Source of the DNA: Stieleria sp. JC731
Lineage (GTDB): Bacteria; Planctomycetota; Planctomycetia; Pirellulales; Pirellulaceae
DNA length: 64,000 nt
Assembly (NCBI RefSeq): GCF_020966635.1
Contig: NZ_JAJKFQ010000001.1
Coordinates: forward strand, 558,001-622,000
Reading direction: 5' to 3'
The notes beneath the pieces were generated by a model. That model was not told where the DNA came from, made no database searches, and worked only from the letters and a program-made list of their open reading frames with translations. The position numbers were made by a program, and so were the translations under genes. This document shows, piece by piece, positions 52,130 to 61,444 of this stretch; the first letter of the stretch is position 1, and each line of letters opens with the position of its first letter.

Positions 52130-52436
52130 CCTGAGCCGAAAAGGCGCTAGCCTCGGTTATGTGATTGGCTTCCTGATGGAGTTCGAGTTGAAGCTTTTTC
52201 CAACCGTCGCTAGCGCGATGCGGCTCAGTTCGGATTGGTCCCTGAGCCGAAAGACGCTAGCCTCGGTTATGTGGACTGGTTGGTACTCTGGGCATGTAAC
52301 CGCACGCTTGCGCGTCGCGGCTGATGGCGGTTCGACCATTACGCCTATCGTTTAATCAGCCGCTGTCGCCAGCCCGCGGTTGCCGGCATGTGCTCCCGGG
52401 CACGTAACCGCACGCTTGCGCGTAGCGGCTGATGGC
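52130..52436. repeat. repeat array E (short)
   Basis: Lies between the UbiA-type gene and the TIM-barrel gene. Elements include GAGCCGAAAAGGCGCTAGCC (52133 onward), AACCGTCGCTAGCGCGATGC, AACCGCACGCTTGCGCG twice and ATCAGCCGCTGTCGCCAGCC. Spacers match arrays A and B (TTCGACCATTACGCC). About one and a half units; weaker traces (ACCTTCTCTATTGCGATGCG) run to about 52474. Confidence 0.88.
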
Positions 52437-52586
52437 AAATGGGTTTCATCAACCTTCTCTATTGCGATGCGGCGGCGTGTCCGCTGGCACAATCACCGTG
52501 CCGATATCGCTAGTGGTTAGAATGAATTGATAGCCGCTTGGCGTTTCGCGATGCGGCGACTCAATCGCACCAGGCCATCAGGAACC

Positions 52587-53411
52587 ATGACGCCCGGATT
52601 TCATTGCAGCAGTCTCGAATTTCATGACGTCGTTGATCTGGTACCGATCTTGGCGGAAATGGGATTTGGGGCGATCGCGATTAGTCCGCAGCGCGGGGCA
52701 TGGGATCCGCGGTTGGGATGGTTTGAAAACCGCACCGCAGAAATTTCGGCGGCCTGCAAGGATCACGAGATGCAGGTGGTGATTGATCTGGATGCGCCTT
52801 TCTTTGATCGGTTGGATTCGCACCTGCCTTGGTCGCTCGCCTGTGCTGATTCCAAAGAGGCCGATGCGGCGGCGGAGAAATTACGGTTTTGGATCGAAGC
52901 GACAGCGGTGATGAGTCCGGTCGCGATTACTTTTTCCAGTGGTCGAGGGTGTGGACAAAGTGAAGGTACATTGGAGCGTTTGGCCGATGCCACGGCCGAC
53001 TTGTCCAAGTTCGCAGCTTGCAACGGAACAAGCCTTGCGCTGCGTCCGGTGACCGAGCATGCGATCGCGACGGTGGCCCATTTCGAACGTTTTGGGCAAT
53101 GGATCGGTCAGGAGACTTCTTTGGGATTGGCAGCCGACGTGGGCGAAATGGTGATGGGTGGCGAATTCCCGATCGGAGCCCGTTTGGCGCGAATGCAGCA
53201 TCGCTTGAGTTGTGTTTACCTATGCGAGCCGGATTTGGAACACGGCGGTGATCAGCCCTTTGGCCATGGTGACATTGATATGGGGCGAGTTTGGGAAGTG
53301 CTCACGCAAAGTGGCTTTGCGGGCCCGGTCATCTTTAGGGCCTATGGGCACGGGCGGTCCGGCATCAATCTGGCACGTCAAGCGATCGAAGTGGTCCGCG
53401 AGAACAGTTGA
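52587..53411 (+). CDS. TIM-barrel protein of the sugar-phosphate isomerase/epimerase family
   Basis: About 274 residues from the ATG at 52587, which has AGGA five bases upstream; an in-frame ATG at 52527 lies closer to array E and adds a non-conserved stretch. The fold resembles xylose isomerase-like/AP-endonuclease-2 barrels: EFHDVVDLVPILAEMGFGAI, CKDHEMQVVIDLDA, a C-terminal HGDIDMGRVWEVLTQSGFAG. His and Glu/Asp metal ligands are partly visible (HGDIDM). A true activity cannot be named. It is the only gene on its strand before the small membrane protein, with a hairpin GTGAAACA/TGTTTCAC at 53509-53533 after it. Confidence 0.82.
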   Translation: MTPGFHCSSLEFHDVVDLVPILAEMGFGAIAISPQRGAWDPRLGWFENRTAEISAACKDHEMQVVIDLDAPFFDRLDSHLPWSLACADSKEADAAAEKLRFWIEATAVMSPVAITFSSGRGCGQSEGTLERLADATADLSKFAACNGTSLALRPVTEHAIATVAHFERFGQWIGQETSLGLAADVGEMVMGGEFPIGARLARMQHRLSCVYLCEPDLEHGGDQPFGHGDIDMGRVWEVLTQSGFAGPVIFRAYGHGRSGINLARQAIEVVRENS

Positions 53412-53508
53412 TGCCTGGCGGATGTTCAGTAAGTCGCAGATCGATCAGAGGGTCTGCCAGCGGGATCGTGCCGGCAAAAGCTGGCAAATCGATGTTGACT
53501 AAAAGCTC

Positions 53509-53533
53509 GTGAAACACGAAAAACTTGTTTCAC
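53509..53533 (+). terminator. hairpin after the TIM-barrel gene
   Basis: GTGAAACA (53509-53516) pairs perfectly with TGTTTCAC (53526-53533) across the loop CGAAAAACT. No T-run follows, so termination is uncertain. Confidence 0.4.
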
Positions 53534-53639
53534 AGGGGCAAAACTGCTGGACCATGCGTCCTGGACACTCGTATCATGCAGTGTTCTCGGACTAGCTGGC
53601 AAAGGTGTCCCAAGAACGTGTTAGAGATGAGCGGTAGTA

Positions 53640-53924
53640 ATGGGATTGATGAGTGATCCAGCAGTGAAGGCTGGTCTTGCGTTGCTGATTATGACCGTCT
53701 TGTCTTTGGCCGCATTTTTCCTCGTGGCAAGGTTGCGCGACTACACCAGTGGAGACTGGGAAGCGGGCCCTGATGAGCCTCTAAACTTGGAAGAAATGCG
53801 TTTGAAAGGTGACATCAGCGAAGAAGAATTCCGAACAATACAGGCAGCGTCTCGGAGTCAAACCCGTGACGGCGAAAGCCCTGAGGGTGAGGATTCGGTT
53901 TCCGAATCCAAATCAACAGAGTGA
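53640..53924 (+). CDS. small membrane protein with SHOCT-like C-terminal motif
   Basis: 94 residues from ATG at 53640 (a second in-frame ATG is at 53649). One hydrophobic helix (AGLALLIMTVLSLAAFFLVA), then a cytoplasmic part with EPLNLEEMRLKGDISEEEFR, which fits the short helix pair of SHOCT-type oligomerisation motifs (hydrophobic residues, K/R-x-G-x-I-S-x-E-E-F). The tail is acidic and Ser-rich. Probably a real planctomycete-specific membrane protein; function unknown. Confidence 0.8.
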   Translation: MGLMSDPAVKAGLALLIMTVLSLAAFFLVARLRDYTSGDWEAGPDEPLNLEEMRLKGDISEEEFRTIQAASRSQTRDGESPEGEDSVSESKSTE

Positions 53925-54309
53925 TTTGCCTGAACAAATAATCTGGACCTTCCATCGATCCGTTTAACGGTTCGATTGATCCAACGCCGGAACGCGAACA
54001 ACTTTTCCGCAGTTGGCCCTCCCAATTTCAACTGGGCAATCGGCTTCGGAAACTTTTTACCCAACTCGTTTACCAACCAGGGTTCAGGCATCCGTTATGG
54101 ATGACTCCTTGTTGTCCCCTCCCTCCGGTCTTGACCGGTAACGGACAACGATGAGGTTGCTTGGACATTGGGCCGAACCGTTCGAAGCAGTTCTGTATCG
54201 TCTCGTATAATTTGACGGGATGCGTAGCGCCGACGCGATTGGCAATCGCTTTGCAATTCCCTACGCGGTCAAATTAGATGAGGCTTTGCGAACGCAATAG
54301 GAGTCGTTT
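53925..54309. other. leader region of clpX
   Basis: About 385 bases. A TATAAT at 54206-54211 could be a -10 element for clpX but no good -35 is visible at the right distance. No gene or repeat seen. Confidence 0.4.
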
Positions 54310-55590
54310 ATGCCCGTCAAGGATAACAACAATACTACTCGCGGTAGCTCGTCGAACAAAAAGAACGCTTACTGTTCGTTTTGTCGCAAAAGCTATCGTG
54401 ATGTCGGCCCGCTGGTCGAAGGACCTGGCGACGTTTACATCTGTGCCGAATGTATCGACCTCTGCCAATCCATACTTGAGCAAGAGGAACGACGACGCGG
54501 ACCAAGCAAGAAACTCTTCAAAGAGATTCCTTCGCCGCGCAAGATCGTCGAGCATCTAGATGAATACGTGATCGGCCAATCGGCCGCCAAACGCGTTTTG
54601 GCAGTCGCCGTCCACAATCATTACAAGCGTCTGACCAGCGACTGGGAAGGCAACAGCGAAGTCGAGATCGAAAAGAGCAATATCTTGCTCTGCGGTCCAA
54701 CCGGTAGCGGTAAGACTTTGTTGGCGCGTTCGCTCGCCCGTATGTTAGACGTACCATTCGCGATCGGTGATGCGACCACGTTGACCGAAGCCGGTTACGT
54801 TGGTGAAGACGTCGAAAACCTGCTGCTAAAGCTTTTGCACGCGGCAGACTTTGATGTCGAAGCGGCACAACGCGGCATCCTGTACATCGATGAAGTCGAT
54901 AAGATCGGCAAGACTGGTGGCAATGTCTCCATCACACGTGACGTGTCTGGTGAAGGCGTTCAACAAAGTCTGCTGAAGATGCTCGAAGGCACCGTTGCCA
55001 ATGTTCCGCCGCAGGGTGGACGCAAGCATCCCGAGCAACAGTACATCCAGCTGGATACCAGCAACATCCTGTTCATCGTCGGCGGTACCTTTGTCGGTAT
55101 CGAAGACATCATTCGTCAACGTCTGGGGCACAAGACCCTGGGCTTCGGCGAAGGGGCTGGAAAGCTGAACGAGCAAACCCCTGCGGAACTCGTTGCGGAA
55201 ATCCAGGTCGAAGACGTCATGCAGTTCGGCTTGATTCCCGAGTTGGTTGGTCGTCTGCCTGTTGTCAGCTACTTGCAAGAACTGGATGAAGAAGGACTCG
55301 TTCGAGTGCTCCGCGAGCCAAAGAACGCTTTGACAAAGCAGTTCCAGGCACTCTTCGAAATGGAAAACTGTGAACTCCATTTCACCGAAGGAGCATTGCA
55401 CCAAGTTGCCCGTCGTGCCCTCGACAAAGGCGTCGGAGCCCGAGGTCTACGTGGCATCTTGGAGGAAGTGATGTTGGACATCATGTATGAATTGCCCGAT
55501 CAAGAATCCGGCAAGGTGTACACGATCGACGAAGATGTGGTCTCGGGTAAGTACAACTTGTTCCAAATGCCCACGACCAAGAGTGCTTGA
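54310..55590 (+). CDS. clpX: ATP-dependent Clp protease ATP-binding subunit ClpX
   Basis: 426 residues. The unfoldase that feeds substrates to ClpP. The N-terminal zinc-binding domain has Cys22, Cys25 (CSFC) and Cys45, Cys48 (CAEC). The AAA+ core follows with Walker A GPTGSGKT, Walker [11 protein letters not shown], pore-loop region and the sensor-2 [13 protein letters not shown]. Start at 54310 is fixed by AGGAG about six bases upstream (ATAGGAGTCGTTTATG). No clpP gene is adjacent. A strong terminator follows. Confidence 0.98.
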   Translation: MPVKDNNNTTRGSSSNKKNAYCSFCRKSYRDVGPLVEGPGDVYICAECIDLCQSILEQEERRRGPSKKLFKEIPSPRKIVEHLDEYVIGQSAAKRVLAVAVHNHYKRLTSDWEGNSEVEIEKSNILLCGPTGSGKTLLARSLARMLDVPFAIGDATTLTEAGYVGEDVENLLLKLLHAADFDVEAAQRGILYIDEVDKIGKTGGNVSITRDVSGEGVQQSLLKMLEGTVANVPPQGGRKHPEQQYIQLDTSNILFIVGGTFVGIEDIIRQRLGHKTLGFGEGAGKLNEQTPAELVAEIQVEDVMQFGLIPELVGRLPVVSYLQELDEEGLVRVLREPKNALTKQFQALFEMENCELHFTEGALHQVARRALDKGVGARGLRGILEEVMLDIMYELPDQESGKVYTIDEDVVSGKYNLFQMPTTKSA

Positions 55591-55646
55591 TCCGATCAGG
55601 TCAGCCCACGTCTAGATTTCTAGCCGTCCCGACTTCCGACTTTTAT

Positions 55647-55684
55647 AACGCCGATGGCCCCCCCGCCATCGGCGTTTTCTTTTA
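55647..55684 (+). terminator. Rho-independent terminator of clpX
   Basis: A 12-pair stem AACGCCGATGGC (55647-55658) with GCCATCGGCGTT (55665-55676), loop of six C, followed by TTCTTTT. Confidence 0.9.
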
Positions 55685-55868
55685 GATGGAACACGATGCC
55701 GAGTGTGGCGATTGGGAAGATCTTGGTTTCGCTTGGCCCCCTCAATCCCGGCTGTTCTTCCTCAAACAAGTTTGGTTGGAGAGGGGAGCCTGGATGGGAT
55801 GCGGGGATTCATTTCGCAGTTTGCATTGTTCATTTTGCAATCCTCCCGCTTCCGTCTGCTCGCGCAAC

Positions 55869-55903
55869 AAAAAAAACGCATCGACCATTGCTGATCGATG
55901 CGT
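55869..55903 (-). terminator. Rho-independent terminator of the first porin-like gene
   Basis: On the minus strand ACGCATCGA pairs with TCGATGCGT around a 10-base loop and is followed by eight T (the A-run at 55869-55876). Confidence 0.9.
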
Positions 55904-55939
55904 CTCTTTGCGGGAATCGTTTTGACTTCGTTCTGTCGA

Positions 55940-57331
55940 TTAGAACAGGAAGATCGAGTCGATACCGAAGGTGGTTTGGTCGTCGCCTTGATCCAGGCCG
56001 GCAACCATATCGTCATCCCAATCGAAGCGGATTTCGGGACGAACGATGACGTTGGCGTGTGGTTTGATATTCAAACCCAAGGTCAGAGCGTACAAGTCGC
56101 TTTCGGTACCGTAGTTGGTGAAGACACCTTCTTGGTTGTACCATTCGAAGCGTCCGCCGGCAGCCAAGCAGTCGCTGATCGTGTAGATCAGGTACTGGTT
56201 GATGTCGAATGTGTTGCGAACGCCGTTGCTTTGATAATCTTCCGTATCCAAGTAATCGGTTTGGAAGATGTATTGCAAGTTGTCGGTGACAGCGACGTCA
56301 GCAACGATCGAGTGCATGTAGCCTTGCTCGCTCGTCAGACGGTCTTCAGCGAAGCGGCCGGCGACGGTTGCGTAGGTGACCGAAACGTCGTCGCTAAGGG
56401 TCAACGAAACACCGCCCAAGAAGGCGTCGCCGTTGTCTTCGAAACCGCTGTCCCAGCCAAGGACGTATCCGCCGTAGACGGTCATGTCATCGCTGACGTT
56501 GTAGGTAGCCAATGCACCGGTGTGGGTGAAGGGCTCGCTGTTGTACATGGTGTACGCGTGGCTGTAGAAGAAGTTGTCCGGAGCGGTCACAACTTCCCAT
56601 CCGATGATGGTGTAGAAGTGTCCGACCTTAACAGACAAGTCGCCGTAGCCGGCTTCCATGTACAACTGTGGCATGGCGTGACCGTAGTCAGGTCCGTTGT
56701 CCCAGCCGTTGTCCCAGTGATCGTTGCCGATGCCGAACGCTTGTGTGTCTTGCGAGTCGGTACCGTAGATGTAATCGATGCGTCCGCCGATGTCGAAACC
56801 GCAAGAGGTGTCGATCGCTTTTTCCGCCCACAACCATGCTTGGTGCAGTTGGAATTCATCGGGGCGGCTGTTGAACAATGGCAACGCATTGTTGTGGTAG
56901 CCCATTTGAACCCAACCACCTGCGGAGTAACCGCAAGCTTCGCCGAACAGGCTGAAGGGATCGCCTAGGTCGCAGTCGCCAAGTTTCCCGCCGAGCAGAC
57001 CGGCACCACAACCGCAGCCGCTGTCGCAACCGCCATCGCAGCCCATTTCGCAACCGGAGTCGCATCCGCTGTCACAGGTCATGGTTTCGCATCCGCAAGC
57101 TGGTTCAGCACATCCGCAATCGGGAGCACCGTCGCAGCTGGGAGCTTCACAGTCGCACGGGGTTTCACAGCCACAAGTCACTTCATCACAGCTGACTTGT
57201 GCGATTTGGCCCATCGCGCCAGGGGCGGCTTGATAGACAGCCTGATAGTTTCCGGCAGCGGGGCCACCGGCCATTGCGGTTGAGCCAAAGCACAACATCG
57301 CGATTGTGGTGAAAAGCAGTTTTCGTTTCAT
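55940..57331 (-). CDS. porin-like outer-membrane beta-barrel protein, Cys-rich N-terminus
   Basis: About 463 residues from the ATG at 57331 (MKRKLLFTTIAMLC), with GGAAG five bases upstream; a start at 57367 adds 12 residues. The leader ends near STAMA. The next about 90 residues hold 19 Cys in patterns such as CGCE, DSGC and DGGCDSGC. The rest is a beta-barrel: GGWVQMGYHNNALPLFN, LYMEAGYGDLSVKVGHFYTI, alternating aromatic strands, and a C-terminal F (SIFLF) of outer-membrane barrels. It is paralogous to the next gene, with a stretch identical at DNA level. Likely a diffusion porin; the Cys segment may crosslink to the cell wall. Confidence 0.92.
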   Translation of the reverse strand: MKRKLLFTTIAMLCFGSTAMAGGPAAGNYQAVYQAAPGAMGQIAQVSCDEVTCGCETPCDCEAPSCDGAPDCGCAEPACGCETMTCDSGCDSGCEMGCDGGCDSGCGCGAGLLGGKLGDCDLGDPFSLFGEACGYSAGGWVQMGYHNNALPLFNSRPDEFQLHQAWLWAEKAIDTSCGFDIGGRIDYIYGTDSQDTQAFGIGNDHWDNGWDNGPDYGHAMPQLYMEAGYGDLSVKVGHFYTIIGWEVVTAPDNFFYSHAYTMYNSEPFTHTGALATYNVSDDMTVYGGYVLGWDSGFEDNGDAFLGGVSLTLSDDVSVTYATVAGRFAEDRLTSEQGYMHSIVADVAVTDNLQYIFQTDYLDTEDYQSNGVRNTFDINQYLIYTISDCLAAGGRFEWYNQEGVFTNYGTESDLYALTLGLNIKPHANVIVRPEIRFDWDDDMVAGLDQGDDQTTFGIDSIFLF

Positions 57332-57752
57332 GGGTCTTCCTTTGAGTCCGCTCCGGAACGAATCCATTCGTTTCGGGATCTAGAACTTCGATATGTGTCA
57401 TCGGAGTGCCGACGCGGCACACCGACGACCGCTTCGTCCGCCTTGCGGGACGTCGATCGAGAGCCGCTTGATCATCTTCCACGTGATGTATCGGGATGAT
57501 TGCGCCGAAAAATCTGATCTTTTTGGTTTTCGCATTTAGCCAATTTTGCCTGCCTTAACACCGGGTGTTAATCCGTACCGGTCACGCAGCGTTTTCCTGG
57601 GCGGCGAGCAGCCTTGTCGATCGCGGCGGACCCCAGGTGGAGGTAAATACGGCTGTTGCTAACGACGATGCGCGCAAAAAAAACGACCGCCTTCCGAATT
57701 CGGAAGGCGGTCGCTGGAGATGATGATCAGGCTGATCTGCGTCGGAAGACGC
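57332..57752. other. gap between the two porin-like genes with an operator-like dyad
   Basis: Holds the leader of the first porin and the terminator of the second (57676-57713). A near-perfect dyad TTAACACC-G-GGTGTTAA at 57555-57571, about 220 bases upstream of the porin start, looks like a regulator-binding site. Confidence 0.5.
57676..57713 (-). terminator. Rho-independent terminator of the second porin-like gene
   Basis: A perfect 30-base palindrome around CCTTCCGAATTCGGAAGG (57684-57713), followed on the minus strand by eight T (A-run 57676-57683). Confidence 0.9.
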
Positions 57753-59060
57753 TTAGAACATGAAGATCGTGTCAACACCGAAGGTGGTTTGATCGTCGCC
57801 ATCTTCCAGGCCTGCAACCAAGTCGTCGTCCCAATCGAAGCGAAGTTCTGGGCGGATCAAGACGTTGGCGTGAGGCTTGTAGTTAACGCCCATGGTCAGA
57901 GCGTAGATGTCCGAATCGACACCAGCAGCGGTACCGTTAAGGATATTTCCTTCGACGTTGTACCACTCGAAGCGGCTGCCGACTGCCAAGCAATCGCTGA
58001 TTGTGTAGATCAGGTATTGGTTGATGTCGAACGATTTGCGGTTGACGTTACCAGCGTTGTCTTCCGTGTCGAGCAAGTCGCTTTGGAAGATGTATTGCAG
58101 GTTGTCAGTCAGAGCGACGTCAGCAACGATCGAGTGCATGTAGCCTTGCTCGGTCGTGATGCGGTCGTCTGCGAAACGTCCACCGACGGTAGCGTAGGTC
58201 AGCGTGAAGTCGTCGCTCAGAGCAACCGACAATCCGCCCAAGAAAGCGTCGCCGTTGTCTTCGAAGCCGCTGTCCCAGCCCAAAACGTATCCACCGTAAG
58301 CGGTGACCGAGTCGCTGACGTTGTAGGTAGCCAAAGCACCGGTGTGGGTGAAGGGCTCGCTGTTGTACATGGTGTACGCGTGGCTGTAGAAGAAGTTGTC
58401 CGGAGCGGTCACAACTTCCCATCCGATGATGGTGTAGAAGTGTCCGACTTTAACAGACAAGTCGCCGTAGCCAGCTTCCATGTACAATTGTGGGATGGCG
58501 TGACCGTAGTCGTTGCCATGATCCCAGCCGTTGTCCCAATGATCGTTGTTGATACCGAACGATTGGGTGTCAGGGGCATCGGTACCGTAAACGTAATCGA
58601 TACGTCCGCCGATATCGAAACCGCAAGAGGTGTCGATTGCTTTTTCGGCGTACAACCATGCTTGGTGCAGTTGGTAGTTGTCAGGGCGGCTGTTGAACAA
58701 AGGCAGTGCTTTGCTGTGGTAGCCCATTTGAACCCAACCGCCGGCTGCCCAGCCGCAGTTTTCGCCGAATAGTGACCATTGGTCGCCAAGGCAGCAGTCG
58801 CCTAGAAGACCAGGAAGAAGTGAGCCGCTTCCACAGCCGCAAGCCGAGTCGCATCCGCCGTCGCAACCAACATCGCAAGCGTCTCCACAAGGATCGCAAC
58901 CGCTGTCGATAGCTTCGCATCCGCAAACTGGCTCGCCGCAATCGCATGCAGCTGCACAGTGAGATACCAATTCAATCGAGTCGTTAGCGCTGGCGGTCAT
59001 GCTGCTCGTGTAAGACGCGCAGGCAATCGCAGCCAGCATGGCAATTTTGCTAAGCTTCAT
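57753..59060 (-). CDS. porin-like outer-membrane beta-barrel protein, second paralogue
   Basis: About 435 residues from the ATG at 59060 (MKLSKIAMLAAIACAS), with GGGAGAA upstream; the extension to 59117 is unlikely. The leader ends near SANDS. Like its neighbour it has a Cys-rich segment (15 Cys: CDCGEPVCGCE, DGGCDSACGCG) and a barrel ending in MF. The middle (AGYGDLSVKVGHFYTIIGWE onward) is nearly identical to the first porin, with a 113-base block of perfect DNA identity at 58336-58448. It has its own terminator, so the two are separate transcripts. Tandem duplication is evident; substrates are unknown. Confidence 0.92.
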   Translation of the reverse strand: MKLSKIAMLAAIACASYTSSMTASANDSIELVSHCAAACDCGEPVCGCEAIDSGCDPCGDACDVGCDGGCDSACGCGSGSLLPGLLGDCCLGDQWSLFGENCGWAAGGWVQMGYHSKALPLFNSRPDNYQLHQAWLYAEKAIDTSCGFDIGGRIDYVYGTDAPDTQSFGINNDHWDNGWDHGNDYGHAIPQLYMEAGYGDLSVKVGHFYTIIGWEVVTAPDNFFYSHAYTMYNSEPFTHTGALATYNVSDSVTAYGGYVLGWDSGFEDNGDAFLGGLSVALSDDFTLTYATVGGRFADDRITTEQGYMHSIVADVALTDNLQYIFQSDLLDTEDNAGNVNRKSFDINQYLIYTISDCLAVGSRFEWYNVEGNILNGTAAGVDSDIYALTMGVNYKPHANVLIRPELRFDWDDDLVAGLEDGDDQTTFGVDTIFMF

Positions 59061-59707
59061 CGCTTTAAATTCTCCCGAATTCCATTTTCTGGGTGTGATA
59101 AAAGGGCAGGGCAACAACGAGTAACGCCCGCGACCAAGGTGCGCGGGCCGTTGCGACCCTCATTTGGTCGGGCCAGCACCTCTCCAAACATTCAAGTGTC
59201 CTTTCGTCCCTCGCGATGGGCATAAATGCCGTCCCGTCGATTGATCAAAAAGAATTCAGTGTCGGAGCTGCGACTTGACCTTCTGACGCGTCGCCTCTGT
59301 CGTCACCAGCGTTATCGGGAAGCCGCGTCGGTCGATTGGTCTCAAACTAAGTGATTTGTGAAGGCTGAAAACATCAGCGGTCTGCACGAGAGGACTGCGA
59401 AAGATTGTCCTGTCAGTTAAACTTTTCCGCCTGCAAAGAAGTTCCACCGTGTGACGTGTGTCCCGGGGACGAGCTGGCTGAAAATGGACAGCAGGGCAAC
59501 ACCCGGTATCGCGACACCCCGTTTTTCGGCAAACTTTAGCCGGCCCGCATCGTTTTTGCAGAACTGGCGAGCGTCAGTCAGAGATCGCGGTGCTCTGCGA
59601 GATTTTCCCGCTTTGGGCTCGCAGGTCTTCAAGCGACGCACAAACTGAAATTAAAACGGCGCCAGCTCAATACCGACGGCTCCGACTAAACCTGATAGAT
59701 ACTTCCC
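59061..59707. other. divergent gap between the second porin-like gene and ftsY
   Basis: About 650 bases holding the promoters of both genes. Short frames on both strands have no leader, motif or ribosome-binding site. I see no repeat element or RNA family. Confidence 0.5.
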
Positions 59708-60736
59708 ATGGCTTTTTGGCGATCAAAGAAGAAATCCGAAGAATCCGCCCCGGAGCAGCCAGCTGCCGAAGCGACAGGTTCATCCGAACAACAGGTCACC
59801 CCTAGCGGTGGTGGTCAGCCTGGTGGCGGATTGTTTGGACGATTTCGAAACGGCCTCGAGAAAACACGACGGGCGCTGAACACCGACATCCGTGACCTTT
59901 TCAAAGGTGAAGGAAGGCTGGTCGATGACGAATTTCTGGGCGAGTTGTTTGGCAAACTGATCCGCACCGATATGGGGGCCGGGCCCGCCGAAGAACTTCG
60001 CGATGAAATTGCCAAGAAGTTTCGCGGCCGCAAAGTCCAGTTTGAAGAAGTGATCGAATCGATCACCGAGCAAATTCGCGAGATGCTCCGGCAAGACGAA
60101 GCCCCACTGAATCTCGATGACAAGCCTAGTGTGGTGCTGGTCGTTGGCGTCAACGGTAGCGGCAAAACCACATCGATTGGGAAGGTCGCAAGTTTTCTGT
60201 CTAAGTCCGGCAAGCAAGTGGTGCTCGGTGCTGGTGACACGTTTCGTGCCGCCGCCGTTCAACAGTTGACAATCTGGTCCGAGCGAATCGGTTGCGACAT
60301 CGTGACCGGAAAGCAGGGGGCCGATCCGGCAAGCATCGCGTTCCAAACGGTCGAAAAGGCAATCGAAAGCGGTGTCGACGTCGCGATCATCGATACCGCA
60401 GGTCGTTTGCAGACGCAGTCGAATTTGATGCAGGAGCTGCAAAAGATCCGCCGAGTTGTCGAAAAGAAACTCGGTCGCGAGCCCGATGAGGTGCTGCTGG
60501 TTCTCGATGCGACCGCCGGTCAAAACGCGCTCAGTCAAGCGAAAGGGTTCAGCGAGGCGGCCGGTTGTACTGGAATCGTGTTGGCCAAGCTTGACGGATC
60601 GGCACGTGGCGGAGTCATCTTGCCAATCCGTCGCCAGTTCAAATTGCCGGTGAAGTTTGTTGGTCTTGGCGAAGGCATCGATGACATTGCCAAGTTTGAT
60701 GCCGACAGTTTTGCCCGAGCTTTATTCGCGGATTGA
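59708..60736 (+). CDS. ftsY: signal recognition particle receptor FtsY
   Basis: 342 residues. Docks ribosomes bound to SRP at the membrane. A short charged A-like N-terminus (SKKKSEESAPEQPAAEATG) precedes the N helical domain (LFGRFRNGLEKTRRALNTD) and the G domain with GVNGSGKTTSIGK, DTFRAAAVQQL, DTAGRLQTQSNLM, LDATAGQNAL, KLDGSARGG and GLGEGIDD. The N-terminal acidic extension is short compared with E. coli FtsY. The miaE gene follows after 75 bases on the same strand. Confidence 0.97.
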   Translation: MAFWRSKKKSEESAPEQPAAEATGSSEQQVTPSGGGQPGGGLFGRFRNGLEKTRRALNTDIRDLFKGEGRLVDDEFLGELFGKLIRTDMGAGPAEELRDEIAKKFRGRKVQFEEVIESITEQIREMLRQDEAPLNLDDKPSVVLVVGVNGSGKTTSIGKVASFLSKSGKQVVLGAGDTFRAAAVQQLTIWSERIGCDIVTGKQGADPASIAFQTVEKAIESGVDVAIIDTAGRLQTQSNLMQELQKIRRVVEKKLGREPDEVLLVLDATAGQNALSQAKGFSEAAGCTGIVLAKLDGSARGGVILPIRRQFKLPVKFVGLGEGIDDIAKFDADSFARALFAD

Positions 60737-60811
60737 TCGCTCGTCGTTTCGCAAACACTTCTTTCGACTGACGTAAACGCAACAGAATTTCGGTCGACTT
60801 AGGATATCCTC

Positions 60812-61393
60812 ATGCTGCACCTGCAATCTGAATCGACAACTCGGTGGCTTGCCCAGGTCGATGAAAATTTGGAAGAGGTTTTGATCGATCACGCTCACTG
60901 CGAACGCAAGGCGGCTTCGACCGCGATGAGCTTGCTGAATTCGTACAGCGAAAACCGACACTTGTGCGAAGAGATGGCTCGCATTGTGGAAGAGGAGCTC
61001 GAACACTATTTCATGGTCTTGGATCTGCTGGAAAAGCGAGGAATTGAATTCCGTCGATTGCAAAGCGGTCACTATGGCCGCGAATTGAACGCGCTGACGC
61101 GGCCCCAAGAACCGGATCGCGCGGTGGATCGATTGTTGGTCGCATCGCTAATCGAAGCTCGCAGTTGTGAGCGTTTTCGTTTACTGGCGGAACACATCCG
61201 CCCACGCGATGAAGAATTGGCGGTCTTCTATGAAGGCTTGTTCGAATCGGAAGCTCGGCATCACACCACATACGTCAAATTGGCCGAACATTTTGCGTCT
61301 CGTCAAATCGTGATGGCTCGTCTAGACCAACTGTCCACTGAAGAAACCGCGATAATTGCCAAAGGTAGCGCGCTTGCGCGGATGCACAGTTAG
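60812..61393 (+). CDS. miaE: tRNA-(ms2io6A37) hydroxylase MiaE-like
   Basis: 193 residues, ferritin-like four-helix bundle. The diiron ligands are in EEVLIDHAHCERKAASTAM, EMARIVEEELEHYFMVLD, EARSCERFRLLAEH and ESEARHHTTYVKLAEHF. MiaE hydroxylates the isopentenyl group of ms2i6A at tRNA position 37. Length and the four-motif pattern match the family. It comes after ftsY on the same strand and before array F; miaA and miaB are not in the window. Confidence 0.9.
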   Translation: MLHLQSESTTRWLAQVDENLEEVLIDHAHCERKAASTAMSLLNSYSENRHLCEEMARIVEEELEHYFMVLDLLEKRGIEFRRLQSGHYGRELNALTRPQEPDRAVDRLLVASLIEARSCERFRLLAEHIRPRDEELAVFYEGLFESEARHHTTYVKLAEHFASRQIVMARLDQLSTEETAIIAKGSALARMHS

Positions 61394-61444
61394 CGTTCGC
61401 GTTTCACGGCGATGAGTGGTGTGCGGACATTTTCGGTGACACGT

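Larger units (their letters stand above)
55591..55939. other. convergent gap between clpX and the first porin-like gene, with two terminators
   Basis: Contains the plus-strand terminator at 55647-55684 and the minus-strand terminator at 55869-55903. The short open frames between them have no leader or motif. Confidence 0.6.

Noticed and set aside
55898-58772. Two long antisense frames (about 350 codons each) opposite the porin genes
   Set aside because: They mirror the conserved barrel genes, have no ribosome-binding site or leader, and their likeness to each other follows from the paralogy of the sense genes.
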